Assembly (NCBI GenBank): GCA_965223435.1
Contig: CBDCWQ010000018.1
Location: 372,001 to 436,000 of the forward strand
DNA: 64,000 nt
Reading direction: 5' to 3'
DNA from: CBDCWQ01 sp965223435
GTDB lineage: Bacteria > Myxococcota > Kuafuiibacteriia > Kuafuiibacteriales > Kuafuiibacteriaceae
Position numbers and translations under genes: made by a program. Position 1 is the stretch's first letter. Each line of letters starts with the position of its first letter. The notes beneath the pieces are model-generated. The model was not told the DNA's origin and did no database searches. It saw only the letters and a list, made by a program, of their open reading frames with translations. Positions 34,739-46,000 of the stretch are shown here, piece by piece.

Positions 34739-37597
34739 ATGATTTCAACTGTTTATCGATTTCGATGGCTGCTCGCACCGGCGATGTTGGCGGTCGCGTT
34801 TGGGCTTTTTGGCGGCGGGATGCAACAACTCGCTTCGTTTTCCGAGCAGGTGGACCAGCTGAAAGACAATCCACCCAAAGAAGCGCCGCCTCCGCGCATG
34901 TTTGATGCGCGCTTTGACATTTGGTTCGACCCGTCCGACAGCGGCCTTCGCACCTACAAAGACGTTGAGGATCGGTTTGTAGCGGAGGACGTGGTGTTGG
35001 TCGCCTTCGCAGACACCGAAGATCCATGGGGCGTTTTTGGGGTGAAGGCTTTGGAGTCCGTGGCTCGGATGACGGAGGCGATGGAGAAGATTCCATTTGT
35101 CCGGAACGTGCGGAGCCTCACATCGAATCCTTGGATTCGCTGGGGACAGGCGGGCCCTGACGAACAGGGTTTGCTTGTCACCGACCTTTTCGAGAACGAC
35201 ATTTCTTCCTATTCTGAGACGGAGCGTCTCGAGCGCCTCATTTCTGTTTTGGGTGCCGAGCGCGCCAGTGATCTGGTCGGCCGGGACGTGGTGCAGCGGC
35301 ATTTGGGGCAAGATGCCGACTTTTCTGACTACATTGGAGAGCCTCGCCTCATCGACAGCATCATCAGTCCCGATGGGCGCACCACTGCGCTGCAGGTACA
35401 AGTTTTGCGCACCAAAATCCCAAAACGCCGTCTCAGAAAAGTTTTTGGCGAAGGTCATGAAATTGAGAAGGCCGTGGGCCCGGCGATCATCACCAACGAA
35501 TCGCAATGGGGGGCGTTGGCAGCCATTGAAGCGATCGGTGACCAAGAGCCCTACGATGTTCATGTCGCCGGCATGCCCGCCCTTGAACGCAACTTCATGA
35601 AGGTGGGCATGAACGACATGGCCTATGTCGGCCTGATGTTTTTGCTCATTGGTCTGGTCCTGTTTTTGGTTTACCGCCGGTTTAGCGGAGTCGGGGTGCC
35701 TCTTTTGGTGGTGTTTTCCGCCATTATGGGCATGGAGGGTTCGGTTTGGCTCAATGGGGACCTTCTGAACAATCTCACGGCGATGGCCCCCAACATGATC
35801 ACCGCGGTGGGTATTGCTGACGCCGTACACCTCGTCACCGCGTACTATTTGCTGCGCCCACAGTTCCAAGAAAAAGGGCCGCTGATTGAAGAGGTGCTGC
35901 GGCGCAATTGGCTGCCCGTCTTCTTGACTTCAGTCACCACCGCCGTAGGGTTCTTTTCTCTCACCACCAGTGACATCGTCCCGATGCGGATGCTCGGATA
36001 TACGGGAGGCATCGGCACCCTATTTGCCTATTTCTTATCCATCACCGTGGTCCCCGCGTTGCTGTCCCTGATTCCCCTGAAGCCCATTTCTGAGCGCGAG
36101 GCCACACCGTCCGTGGACGATGAGAATCAAGCCCATTGGAGCGACCGTCTGACCGAAACAGTGACGCAGTTTCGCGCGCCCATCGCGGCTCTCAGCGTGG
36201 TGCTCATTGGTCTTTCGGTCTGGGGGATGTCGCAAGTCGAGGTGAGCAGTGATTTTCGTGAGATGTTCCCAAAGGATGATCCTTTTACGCTAGATCTGCG
36301 GTGGATCGAGTCACGTCTCGGGGGCACGGGCGATCTTGAACTGGTGTTTTTCGGCCCAGAACTTCAAGACAGTGAGTCCGCGGCCCTCGCCCGGCAAGCC
36401 AAGATTGAGGCCTTGGAAATTCAGCGTCTCAGCGACCAAGGCGAGGGTGAAAAAGGATCGGCAGAGCTCGAAAAACTGAAGGCTGAAGAAGGGGCGTACC
36501 AAGCCCGCCGGGTGGCCGCGTCGTACGCTTTCCTTGAGAAGATCGATCGTTTCCAAACCAAGGTGAAGGCAGAAGCCAAAAGCCCCGATTCACCCTTGCG
36601 GGTATTGACCAGCTTCGACAGCGCCCTCGACGTTCTTCGAAAAATCCATCAGGTTCAAAACCAAAATCAGGCCTCCTTCTATCGGATTCCCAAACCCGAA
36701 GATGTGCCTGAATCGGCGCGGGTAGCTTCCGTAGAACACGACGAAATCATGGAGGAGGCGATTCTTATTCCAGCGCAGAATGCTTCCTCCATGGCGTCAC
36801 AGTACTATCTTCAATACGAAAACGGGGCCAAGCCCAGCGAGAATCTTACAACCTTTATCACTGCGGACCGGCGTGGCTTTCGCATCACGGCCAGAGTGAA
36901 CAGCGCGCCAGCCCCCGTCCACCAAGCAGCCTACGCCCGTTTGAGAGAAATCGTTCGCCAAGACTTCCCCAATATGGCGGTTCTCGACAAGATTCCGGAA
37001 GGCAGCCCCTCGCTTTCGGCCATGACGCTTACGGGCAAGCATTATTTGTTCACCAATATGGTGCAGCGGTTCAGCTACACCCTCATCACTTCGATGAGCC
37101 TGGCATTGATCGTGATCACCTTGCTCATCACGATCATTTTCCGTTCGCTTAGGATTGGGCTTTTGAGCCTGGTGCCCAATGTACTGCCCTTGACCCTTCC
37201 GCTGGGCGCCATGGGCCTGTTTGGGATGCCCATCGATGGTCCCGCTGTTTTGGTTTGTGCGGTGGCCTTGGGCGTTTGTGTGGACGATAGCATCCATTTT
37301 CTCACCAAGTTTACCCATGCCCTCAAGGATGGCGTGGGCACGCCGGTTGCCCTTCGCCGAGCGTTCAGGCAGGTCGGTTCTGCACTCACCTGGACCACGG
37401 TGGTTTTGATGATCGGGTTTGGCGCGCTCACGCTCTCGGACTTCAGACCCAATATGATGATCGGATACCTTGGTGTTCTGATGATTGGCTTGGCCTGGTT
37501 CGCCGACTTTTTGATCTTGCCGGCACTTCTATCTTTTACGCACGCCAACGCCGCGAAACGGGTCCCGGTAAGCACCCAAGTCCTTGCAAGGAGCTGA
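34739..37597 (+). CDS. MMPL/RND-family exporter
   Basis: 952 residues from ATG 34739, which directly precedes the first membrane helix (WLLAPAMLAVAFGLFGG); an upstream ATG at 34661 lies within the operator region and is less likely. The layout is the RND duplication: one helix, a large periplasmic loop, a five-helix block (YVGLMFLLIGLVLFLVY onward), then a second helix and loop with coiled coil (about 570-640) and a second block (LITSMSLALIVITLLITII onward). Membrane acidic residues for proton coupling occur in GIADAVH (about 361) and GVCVDDSIHF (about 848). MMPL-type proteins move lipids or hydrophobic compounds, often with a LolA-like partner as encoded next. Confidence 0.9.
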   Translation: MISTVYRFRWLLAPAMLAVAFGLFGGGMQQLASFSEQVDQLKDNPPKEAPPPRMFDARFDIWFDPSDSGLRTYKDVEDRFVAEDVVLVAFADTEDPWGVFGVKALESVARMTEAMEKIPFVRNVRSLTSNPWIRWGQAGPDEQGLLVTDLFENDISSYSETERLERLISVLGAERASDLVGRDVVQRHLGQDADFSDYIGEPRLIDSIISPDGRTTALQVQVLRTKIPKRRLRKVFGEGHEIEKAVGPAIITNESQWGALAAIEAIGDQEPYDVHVAGMPALERNFMKVGMNDMAYVGLMFLLIGLVLFLVYRRFSGVGVPLLVVFSAIMGMEGSVWLNGDLLNNLTAMAPNMITAVGIADAVHLVTAYYLLRPQFQEKGPLIEEVLRRNWLPVFLTSVTTAVGFFSLTTSDIVPMRMLGYTGGIGTLFAYFLSITVVPALLSLIPLKPISEREATPSVDDENQAHWSDRLTETVTQFRAPIAALSVVLIGLSVWGMSQVEVSSDFREMFPKDDPFTLDLRWIESRLGGTGDLELVFFGPELQDSESAALARQAKIEALEIQRLSDQGEGEKGSAELEKLKAEEGAYQARRVAASYAFLEKIDRFQTKVKAEAKSPDSPLRVLTSFDSALDVLRKIHQVQNQNQASFYRIPKPEDVPESARVASVEHDEIMEEAILIPAQNASSMASQYYLQYENGAKPSENLTTFITADRRGFRITARVNSAPAPVHQAAYARLREIVRQDFPNMAVLDKIPEGSPSLSAMTLTGKHYLFTNMVQRFSYTLITSMSLALIVITLLITIIFRSLRIGLLSLVPNVLPLTLPLGAMGLFGMPIDGPAVLVCAVALGVCVDDSIHFLTKFTHALKDGVGTPVALRRAFRQVGSALTWTTVVLMIGFGALTLSDFRPNMMIGYLGVLMIGLAWFADFLILPALLSFTHANAAKRVPVSTQVLARS

Positions 37598-37599
37598 TC

Positions 37600-38496
37600 A
37601 TGAATCGTATTGCATTTTTGTCCTGCGCCCTCGTAACCATCGTTTTCTGCGTAACTCTAGGCGCGCCGATACCTGTATTCGCCAATGCATCTGGCGTGCC
37701 GGTTCCGAGTAAGCCAAAATTTGATTCGAGCAGCCCGAGTGCCTACGGTCTTGGCCTGGCGCGGTATGCAGAGCAGTACGACAGCGGTTGGATCGACGCG
37801 TACTCCAAATCGAAGATGACCTTATTCGATGCCCGGGGCGACAGTGTTCAACGCGCGGTGACCCAGAAGATTCTGGAGCGTGACGAGGGTGATAAATCGA
37901 TGGTACGGTTTATGAGCCCAGCCGAAATCCGGGGCGTCGCCGCGCTCATTCACGAACACCCCAAGGCTACGGACGACAGTTGGTTATATTTGCCTTCGAG
38001 CAGACGGGTGCGACGGGTTTCGGGTGCAAACCGAACAGCGAGTTTTCAAGGAACCGAGTTCACGTACGAAGATCTATCCACCCTGATCGTAAGTCGGTAC
38101 GACTGGAAGTTTCTGAGCAAGGGCTCGGTGAGTGTCGACGGCAAAAAGGAGTCCGTTTTGCGACTGGAGGCCCGGCCCAACTACAAAAACACCGCCTACT
38201 CGCGGCTCGAAATCGACCTCAACCAAGACCAATGGCGGCCCGAGCGTATTGTGTACTACGACAAGGCCGGCAAGAAGTTGAAGACGCTGACCAACTCCAA
38301 ATGGAAGCACATCCACCGCCGTTTTTGGCGGGCACTGAAGGTCGAGATGGCCAATCACCAAACCCGCAAGCGAACCGTGATCAATTCGAGTGCGGTGTTC
38401 TTGAATCTGGCACTGTACAAAAAGAAGGATGGGAGCGCTCGCGCCAATCTGGGCGACCATCACTTCACCCGTCGCGCACTCGAAAAAGGCCGGTAG
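37600..38496 (+). CDS. LolA-like outer-membrane lipoprotein-sorting family protein
   Basis: 298 residues starting two bases after the exporter stop. A signal peptide (FLSCALVTIVFCVTLGAPI, then VFANA) leads to a LolA/LppX-like fold: KSKMTLFDARGDS, MVRFMSPAEIRGVAALI, DSWLYLPSSRRVRRVSG, FTYEDLSTLIVSRYDWKFL, TAYSRLEIDLNQDQWRPERI. In such operons the protein is thought to accept the substrate of the RND exporter in the periplasm and carry it to the outer membrane. Confidence 0.88.
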   Translation: MNRIAFLSCALVTIVFCVTLGAPIPVFANASGVPVPSKPKFDSSSPSAYGLGLARYAEQYDSGWIDAYSKSKMTLFDARGDSVQRAVTQKILERDEGDKSMVRFMSPAEIRGVAALIHEHPKATDDSWLYLPSSRRVRRVSGANRTASFQGTEFTYEDLSTLIVSRYDWKFLSKGSVSVDGKKESVLRLEARPNYKNTAYSRLEIDLNQDQWRPERIVYYDKAGKKLKTLTNSKWKHIHRRFWRALKVEMANHQTRKRTVINSSAVFLNLALYKKKDGSARANLGDHHFTRRALEKGR

Positions 38497-38498
38497 GG

Positions 38499-40007
38499 GT
38501 GTGTCGTTTCGGCCGGTGGATGCTCCCGGCGCTTATCCTCCTCGGTTCGCCCGACCGCCTTTTCGCCGCGGACGGCTCAGCGAGTGTGCAAACAGAGACG
38601 GTCCATAATTCCGGGGCGGTTGATGCATCGGCGTCGACTGATGCATCGGCGTCGGCTGATGAACCGGAGTCGACTGATGATTTAGAGGCGCTCGACGATT
38701 TAGAGGCGCTCGATGATCTAGAGACGCTCGACGAGCTCGATGCCCTTGATGCCCTGACCGGCGAGGACGCTGGCCCATCGCCGGCCTTGCTGCATGGCTT
38801 CAAGGGATTTGGGTCTACGGAATCGCGTGTCTTTTTGTTGGACCGCGGGGGCGAACCCAACGACGAAACCCTTTATCTTGAAGCGCAGCTTGAGCTGGAT
38901 GTTCGCCCGCTACGGGATCTACAGATTTTTTTGCGGCCGTGGTTGTTGGTCGATGCCCTGGATACGGACCTTCTTCGCTATGAGCCTTTGGAGGCCTATG
39001 TCGAGTATTCTCACGCTCGCTGGGACGTACGCCTTGGGCAGTTTATAGAGAGCTGGGGCATTGCCGATACCTTCAATCCCGTCGATGTCCTGAATCGCCG
39101 CGACCTGGGCACATACGCGCTTGATCCTCAGGAGCGCGGCGAGGCAGGGCTTCGGGTTCGGGTACATTTCGAAGGCGGTGCAGTCATCGACCAACCGAGC
39201 CTTGCCGTATACATCTTCCCGGTCTGGCGTTCGACGCCCTTTCCCACCGATTCAAGCCGTTTTTCGTTTTCCCAGGCCGGTCCTGAGTTGAGATCTGAAG
39301 AGGTTCGGCGCCCGGCACTCAAGGACGCGGTATTTTTGGCGGCCCGTTTTGAACATACGCTCAATACCCAACTTGTGAACGCCGACCTCCAGTATATTGT
39401 GGCGCGTGGTCCAGACCGAACACCGACATTTTTCGCTGGTATGGACACCAATGGACCATTTTTTGAACCTGAAGTGTTCGGGGTTACGGTTTTTGGTGGT
39501 GGCTTTCGCGCGACGCCCAACGCCGATGGCTGGTCAAAGTTCATACTCAAAGCAGAGGTGGTTTACAAAAGACCTTATGCCCTTGACGGGCTTCGGTCGG
39601 CGGTCCCCGACGACTACGTCCAATACGCTGTGGGTTTTGACCGTCAATTTGCGCCTCTCTTGGCGAGCAAAGACCAGCTCACCCTTACTGCTGAATATGT
39701 TGGCGAGCAGGGTGCCCACGATATCACCGCACAGTTTCGTCCTTTCAAGTCCGATTTTGTAGGGCGTCTATTTTGGGAAGCAGGCGACTTTGCTCGAACA
39801 TCGGTGGAAATTCGTGCCATCATCGATGCCGACAACGGTGAGTTGATTCTAGAGAGTATTGTCAAACGCCAACTTCGGTTCGTCAGCGACGATCTAAGCC
39901 TGCTCCTCGCCGGCCAACTGGTCACGTCTTCTTCGGACTCGCCTGGTTTCTTGGGCCTATTTCCAGAAAATTCAAATTTGAGGGCGCGCCTTCAGTTTGA
40001 TTTTTGA
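38499..40007 (+). CDS. Predicted outer-membrane beta-barrel protein (DUF1302/porin-like)
   Basis: 502 residues if GTG 38499 is used, two bases after the previous stop; it gives a signal peptide with a basic start (CRFGRWMLPALILLGS, then LFAADG). ATG 38520 is an alternative. Residues about 40-95 are a low-complexity linker made of repeated ASASTD-like and DDLEAL-like units. The rest alternates in barrel fashion (WDVRLGQFIESWGIADTFNPVDVLNRRDLG, split by turns) and ends with LRARLQFDF, the terminal Phe typical of outer-membrane barrels. As third gene of the TetR-controlled operon it may form the outer-membrane end of the export route. Confidence 0.8.
   Translation: MCRFGRWMLPALILLGSPDRLFAADGSASVQTETVHNSGAVDASASTDASASADEPESTDDLEALDDLEALDDLETLDELDALDALTGEDAGPSPALLHGFKGFGSTESRVFLLDRGGEPNDETLYLEAQLELDVRPLRDLQIFLRPWLLVDALDTDLLRYEPLEAYVEYSHARWDVRLGQFIESWGIADTFNPVDVLNRRDLGTYALDPQERGEAGLRVRVHFEGGAVIDQPSLAVYIFPVWRSTPFPTDSSRFSFSQAGPELRSEEVRRPALKDAVFLAARFEHTLNTQLVNADLQYIVARGPDRTPTFFAGMDTNGPFFEPEVFGVTVFGGGFRATPNADGWSKFILKAEVVYKRPYALDGLRSAVPDDYVQYAVGFDRQFAPLLASKDQLTLTAEYVGEQGAHDITAQFRPFKSDFVGRLFWEAGDFARTSVEIRAIIDADNGELILESIVKRQLRFVSDDLSLLLAGQLVTSSSDSPGFLGLFPENSNLRARLQFDF
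38622..38732 (+). repeat. Two adjacent 18-bp tandem arrays inside the barrel gene
   Basis: Three copies of an 18-bp unit beginning GATGCATCGGCGTCGACT (38622-38675) are followed, after three bases, by three copies of a different 18-bp unit beginning GATTTAGAGGCGCTCGAC (38679-38732). Both keep the frame and encode acidic, Ser/Ala- or Leu-rich hexapeptides. Copy number could vary by slippage without a frameshift. Confidence 0.8.
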
Positions 40008-40044
40008 TAGGGGATAGGCGGGGTCGGCTGCCCAGGTTTTCCGT

Positions 40045-43000
40045 CTACCACCATCTTCGGTGTTCGGGAATGGGCTCGAAGATAGGCCCTGGCCCCTTTT
40101 TGGCCTGGTTATCGTAGTGCCCCCCGCTCTGTTTCAAAATGGTCGCGTCGACATTCCCTCGGGTGTTGTCCGGAGCATCCGAACCGCCGTCTCGGCGCGC
40201 GTAGCGCATGATGCGCACCGTGCTGGGGGAGGCCAGTTTAACGGAGTAGATGGCGCTTGGCTCCGTATCTCGAAGGATCTCTTTAAGATAACCGTCGATG
40301 GGGTTGAAGTTTTCTAGCTCGAGATCAGTGTTCCATTCGGCCTTGGCCATGCCCCGGACCTCCCGATCATATTCCTCTGCGAGAAAGTTTGTATAGGAAT
40401 GTAAGCTGAACTCAAACCCGTCTTCGTCTACGAATTCGAACGGCCCCCCGTCGAGCACCCTGCCCAGGGCCACACGATCGAATCGCCAGTTGGAGTTGAG
40501 GTATACCAGGCTCGCCTCCGCCTCGAATTCGTAGCGATATGTCATTCCAAGGACCTCATCACCGATTTCTTCAACATCGCGAATAACTGGAACATATTTG
40601 AGTTCGTAGTGACCACCCACCAACGTATTTCCCAGCTTGCCGAGAGCCAGCTCAAAGGCCCCTTTTGGATCGGTTCGCGCCTTGAACCGAATCTCGTCTT
40701 CGAGGTCTTCCAGTCCGGGGATCACGGGTTTGGGCATTCGGAGGAGCTTGCTTTGAACTTGGCCGGCCCAGGTCGTACCGATGGGTATCGAACAGATCTT
40801 GCAATCGTCCTCGAGTGACATGGACGCCAGCGCATCGCGCAATTTGACAAAAGGCTGGGCGTGGCCGACGAAGTGTTTTACGTAAAAGCCTTGCTTGCCA
40901 TTTTCGAGCGGGCCCACGCCTTCTACCATCAAGCCTCCGGGAAGATTGGTCATCTTGCCGTCGGGTCCATACTTGGGTGGCGTGGCGGCATAGCCGTAGA
41001 TGATTTCCCAGTAGCTGAAGTTGTAGTGATCTCCCAGAAGCCCGGTTTCGCGGTCGATTTCGCCGCCCTCCACCCCGATGGCGAAGGCGGGGGCAATGCG
41101 TTCTCGTTGCTCGATAATGATGTTCTTGAATACCTTAGCCCACTCGACCTGCAAGGGCTCGGTGCTCAGCAGCTGTTCGTCGAGCTTGGCTTCGATGAGC
41201 GTTCGGTAGAGGAGACCGCCTGACCGGTCCATGGTGTTTTCGTCAAAGATCTCGGTGCCGTCCGTGACACCGTGGGTGTTCGGGAGGTGTCTCGACAAGG
41301 GGCTTTCTTCGAGAGGCAGCTTTTTCCCGGGAAGAATGACGGCCTTACGCGGGTTTGTCGAGGCTCTTTGTGTCGTCTGATACGTTTCCCTGGCCGCTTT
41401 CATCAGCTGCATAAGGTCCGCCATGAAGCTGCCGATGAGCTCTTGGTTGACAGAGTGATAGCGAACGCCTTCGTATTCTTCGTTCTCGATGAGGTTCTGC
41501 CGGGTGAGAACGGACAGCTGGGAAGAGAGCACCTTGTCGAGGCCTTCGCGGGGTGTGAAGGCGGACTTGATCACCTGAATGGGTGCTTCGTCGCGGGCCG
41601 CCAAAAACGCAAGAAGCGGCAATCGGTCCTCATGGCCCAAAGCGGTGAAAACCGGCTGCCAGCGTGAGAGCAACCGAGATTCAAACGCTTTGTCCTCGGG
41701 GTTTTGGGTGTGCTGGGCGACTCGGCCTACGAATAGGGTTTGCAGATCTTTGACCAGCGCCGGAAAGGAACCGTTATTCAGATCGTACCGAGCGTGTCCG
41801 AGGTTGGAGGTCTTGCGGACAAGACCATGAGATTCCAAATCCGTGAGAAGTTCTGCAGCTTTGTCAAGCGAATCGAGCGTGGGTATGCGTTCGAGTGCAT
41901 AGTCTGGGGTCACGAAGGCTTTACTGGAAAACAAGACAAGGATTTCGCGCACCTGCTTGTCGGCGATGAGCGCAAGGTCTTTGAGCGAGTGGTTGACGAT
42001 TTCTTCTGTGACTCGTCCCAGGCGGAAAATTTTGTCGTAGCTTTTCAGCTGTTCGACAGCCTGTTCTTGGGAAAAAATCGCGGAAAACTCAAGGGCGATG
42101 AATGAGGCCTCGTAAGTCAACGAAAACCACGCTCCGCCACCGGCTTCTATCGACGAAATGAGGCCCGCGTCTTTGAGGGCGTGCAGGCGGCGAAAGAAAT
42201 CGAGTACGGTGGGGTAGTCCGCGGCCGCTGGATCGTCCTGTCGCCCACCTTCCAGCCAATCGAATAGTTCTTCTGTGCCCTTCACCCGGTCATTGTCGGC
42301 ATCGAGTTCAGGCGAGAAGACCGCCTTCGCCAGTTCAAGCCCGCTCAGGTGAGGCCAATCGCTGAGGACTTCCAGCATGGCCCGGTTCATTGAATCACCA
42401 AGCAGCTGATATTGCCTTTGGCGATCACCAACAAAGCTTTCGATCGCGTTGCTCCTTAGAGGCACAGTGACGTCTGATGGGGGCGGGAAAGTAACGAGCA
42501 GTTGAGTGGCAACGGTATTGAGGAAAAGATAGTTTGGCGTGTAGATCGGGCCGTTTCTTTCGAATATGACTTTTGCTTTGGTCAGCTCATCGAGCGTTTC
42601 TATGACCGTCGCCTCTGATTCGTGGCTGCGCTTCTTGATCTCTTCGACGGTGAGCTCTCGGTCTGCCTCCGCCAAGACACCCAATACGGTTCTTGTTTCT
42701 GCTCGTTGGAGGGTCTTAAAGATCTCGGACTCGTTGCCGTTCGCAAAGCCTGAATCCGAGAGCCCCGGGGGCGCTCCGCCGTCCACCGGACGCCACACGT
42801 CCGCTGCCGAAGTTTTTGGAGGCAGGAGCACGGTGTCCGTCTTTCCGTTTCCGTTTCCGTTTCCGTTGGTGTGGGTGTTCTCGGGGACTTTTTCCTCCGC
42901 GCCGTTGGGATTGTGGGACGGGTCCTCACCCGTGTTCCCGAAGGCTTGGACCGTGCCTCGTGGGTTTTCGACAAACGCCACCTTGTTGGAGAGCCACGGG

Positions 43001-46000
43001 AAGAAGACCGTTTGGTGTCCCGTGGGTGCTTGACCGATGATTCCATCTGGCCGTGGTGAGGGGGGCAGCGAGGTCCCCGGGATTCCGTTTAGGGGGGGCG
43101 ACGGCCAAAGGCTCGAAAACACCGAAAATGGTGTGTTTTGCCCGTTCCCCCAAGGCTGGATGGGGAAGCCCGGAGAGCTCTCAGACGCCGAGGGGGCTGA
43201 GGACTGGACAAACTCAAGGATCGAGGTTGCGCCGTGACGGGGTTCCGCGTGGATGCGAATGCCGATCTGTTTCCCCTCTCCATCGGTGATCCCACTTCGT
43301 AGGTGAAGGATAAACGCTTCGATAGAGCGAAGGTACGCCTCTGCGTCGACACCCGCGTTTTCGAAGGCCTCTGCGCGTTCGATGAGGAACGCGAAGAGCG
43401 GGTCGTTTTCCTCGATGCGTGTCCAATCGGCGTCATTGAGGGCCAGGTTGCCGTCCACATCGATCACCGTCAAAGATGTACGCTCCAAGCGGGCGCCCAC
43501 CGTGACAAAATCGCCAGCCACGTGGACTTCGAACGCATGGGGCGCCATGGACGGCGCGCCTGGAATCCGAAAATCTTCAATGGCAGCGACCCACTCGACC
43601 AGTTGTTGCTCATCGGTCAGATACGATCGCAGGCCGAGTTCACGAATGTTGTATGTGCCGCGGTCTTTAAACCCCGGGCTGAGCCCTGAAGACTCTTGGC
43701 CCACAAACACGGCGATGGTGGCCTCCCCCATGGAGCCTTGGGGCGGCAGGTAGTAGGCCATGGCGCCAGACCCAGCCGCTGCGCCCGCCGCGCCTCCGAT
43801 GACCGGGCTCTGTTTGGTGCCTTGCTCGATGCCCTTTTTGATAATGGTTCCGGCTAGCCCGAGCTGGGTGGTTCGGACCTGGGCTTGGCGAAGCACCGGC
43901 TCGAGAAAGCTTGGTATCAGCCAACTGCCGAGCGTGGAGGCTCGACGTGTTTCGGTGGTCTTGACGGTGATCGTGAGATCTTCAGGGACAGGGAAGTCCA
44001 GGTCGTGGAGTAAGATGCGAACGGCGTGTAAGCCTGGCGCCTGGGAAACGACCGAGAAGGTATTGGGTGTATCTGTCGGCTCCACGGTGGCCAACGTGCC
44101 GCTTTCGCCCACAACTTGAATGCCCTGGTGTAAGGCCGAGCTCAGTCCCGAAACATGCAAAACAGCCTGCTGACTGTCGCCCAAAAAGAACGCGCCTGAT
44201 GCACCGGCTCGCTCGCTCAGATCCCCGAACGCGAGATATGAGGCGCAGTGATGCCCGGACACGGTGGCGAGATAGGGTCCGATCCGGTCATTTTCAGAAA
44301 GCACCAACCGATGAAGCCCTTCTCCCGGTACGGCGTTTTTGTCCACCGACTCGACCTGGACTGCCGCCGGCGTGTGACCGGGCAAAAGGGACGCTGCCGC
44401 GACCTGAATGTTGTCTCCGAGGGTCTGGCAGAAAAGCGTCTCATCGGTTGAACTGAGGGGTGTCGTGGTGCTCACAAACAAGGCTCGGGTCGTGGCGTAC
44501 GAGGGCCGGGCCCATACCAACCAGACTTCGGACGCGCCCTCGGTTTTTTCGGCCCCGCTGAAACGGATGGTGTGGGTTGAAGGTGCCAGCGCCTGACGAG
44601 ACCATGCCAGGGCTTGTCCGGCTTGCGATGCCTGCAAGGTGTGCTCGGCGGTGCGGCTCTGGTTGGTGTCGGTTGGGTGCGTGTCGGTTTCGTGGACTTC
44701 GCTACGAAGTTGAACCTGCGCCAGAAGGCTTGCCTCCCCTTCGGCCGTCGCGGGTTCGACCACCACGCCGAGGTGATGTTCTTCATCGAACGACACCTCC
44801 AGTTCGAATTCCGCGTGGGCTTCATCCAGGGCCACACGGGTGTGGTAAACGAAAACGCCCTCCATACCGTCCACGGGTAAGAAATCCCACGGGCGCACGG
44901 TGTGCGTGTGATCGCTGAGGCTGGTATCGCGTACTGCGCTCGATGGTGAACCTGGGGATTCGAATAAACCGAAACCGTTTTTCAACATTGCCATGAAAGC
45001 AGATTCTGCGGCAGCGTCCTCGGCGATGGTCGTTCCCGGCACGAACCTTGCCATGTCATCGGCTGTAAAGTGAAAGCGCAGCGACCATTCTTGGCGCGAG
45101 GCGTCGCTGAGGCCGGACACTGTGGCCATAGCCTCGAAGGCTTGCTCGGTCAGTTGGCCGGTTCTCATCGCACGGTGGATCTCAGAAGGCGCCAGGTCCG
45201 CGTGCTTCGCCAGTGCGGGCAGATCACCAAAAGCATAGGCGTTGATGAATTGTCGAAGATGCTGAACGGTTGTTGTTCGGTCCGGGGTGAGCGGGAAAGC
45301 GGGCGGAGGCGCCGCCTGTCCTTTGATGCCAAAGTCGATTGCGTGCGCCATCGCCAACGCCTGCCTCAGCTGCGTTTCGCTTTCGAACCAGTGTCGCGGT
45401 GAGGCGGTGTGAAAGGCGGCGATGGGGTCGATGTGGGACCAATCGAAGCGGGTACGGTCTCCAAACGTTGACTGCAATCTCTCGTCGAACCTTTGTATGA
45501 AGTTTCGCCGCATGGCGTCTTGAAGCTCCGCCACCGGGGTCTCGCTCTTTGGGGTCAGCGGTGTGAGGGTAAGGGTACAGGTCACGCACGTCTTGACGTC
45601 GTCCTGACCCGCCCATGCATGGCCGCTTCTTCCGAGCTTCCGGACCCGCAAATCTAAGAAAAAGCGCTGCCAATCCGAGGGGTCGCCCTGAGGTATCAAC
45701 AGTCCAAGATCGGTTTCGTTTTCGCCAAGGTGGCTGCTGAGGAGGTGTTGATACAGTGTACTGGCTTGATGGCACGATACCCCGAATGTGTCCTCGAAGC
45801 TTGGTTCTTGACCATTGTCTTGGCCGAGGTAGGGCGAAGAGCAAAGCTCGAGGTGCTCTTTGTGCGCCCGACGCATCCAGATTTCACGCGCTTTGGGGTA
45901 GCTCTCGGCCCATTGTGCGGGCGGGATTTGGGCCTCGATTTGGTTCAAGGCATATCGAATCAAAACCAACCGGTTCAAGAAACTGTCGGTGCGGGTCTTT

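Noticed and set aside
37980..38498. Upstream start for the barrel protein inside the LolA-like gene
   Set aside because: The frame there overlaps a well-supported gene and lacks protein character; the signal peptide begins at 38499 or 38520.
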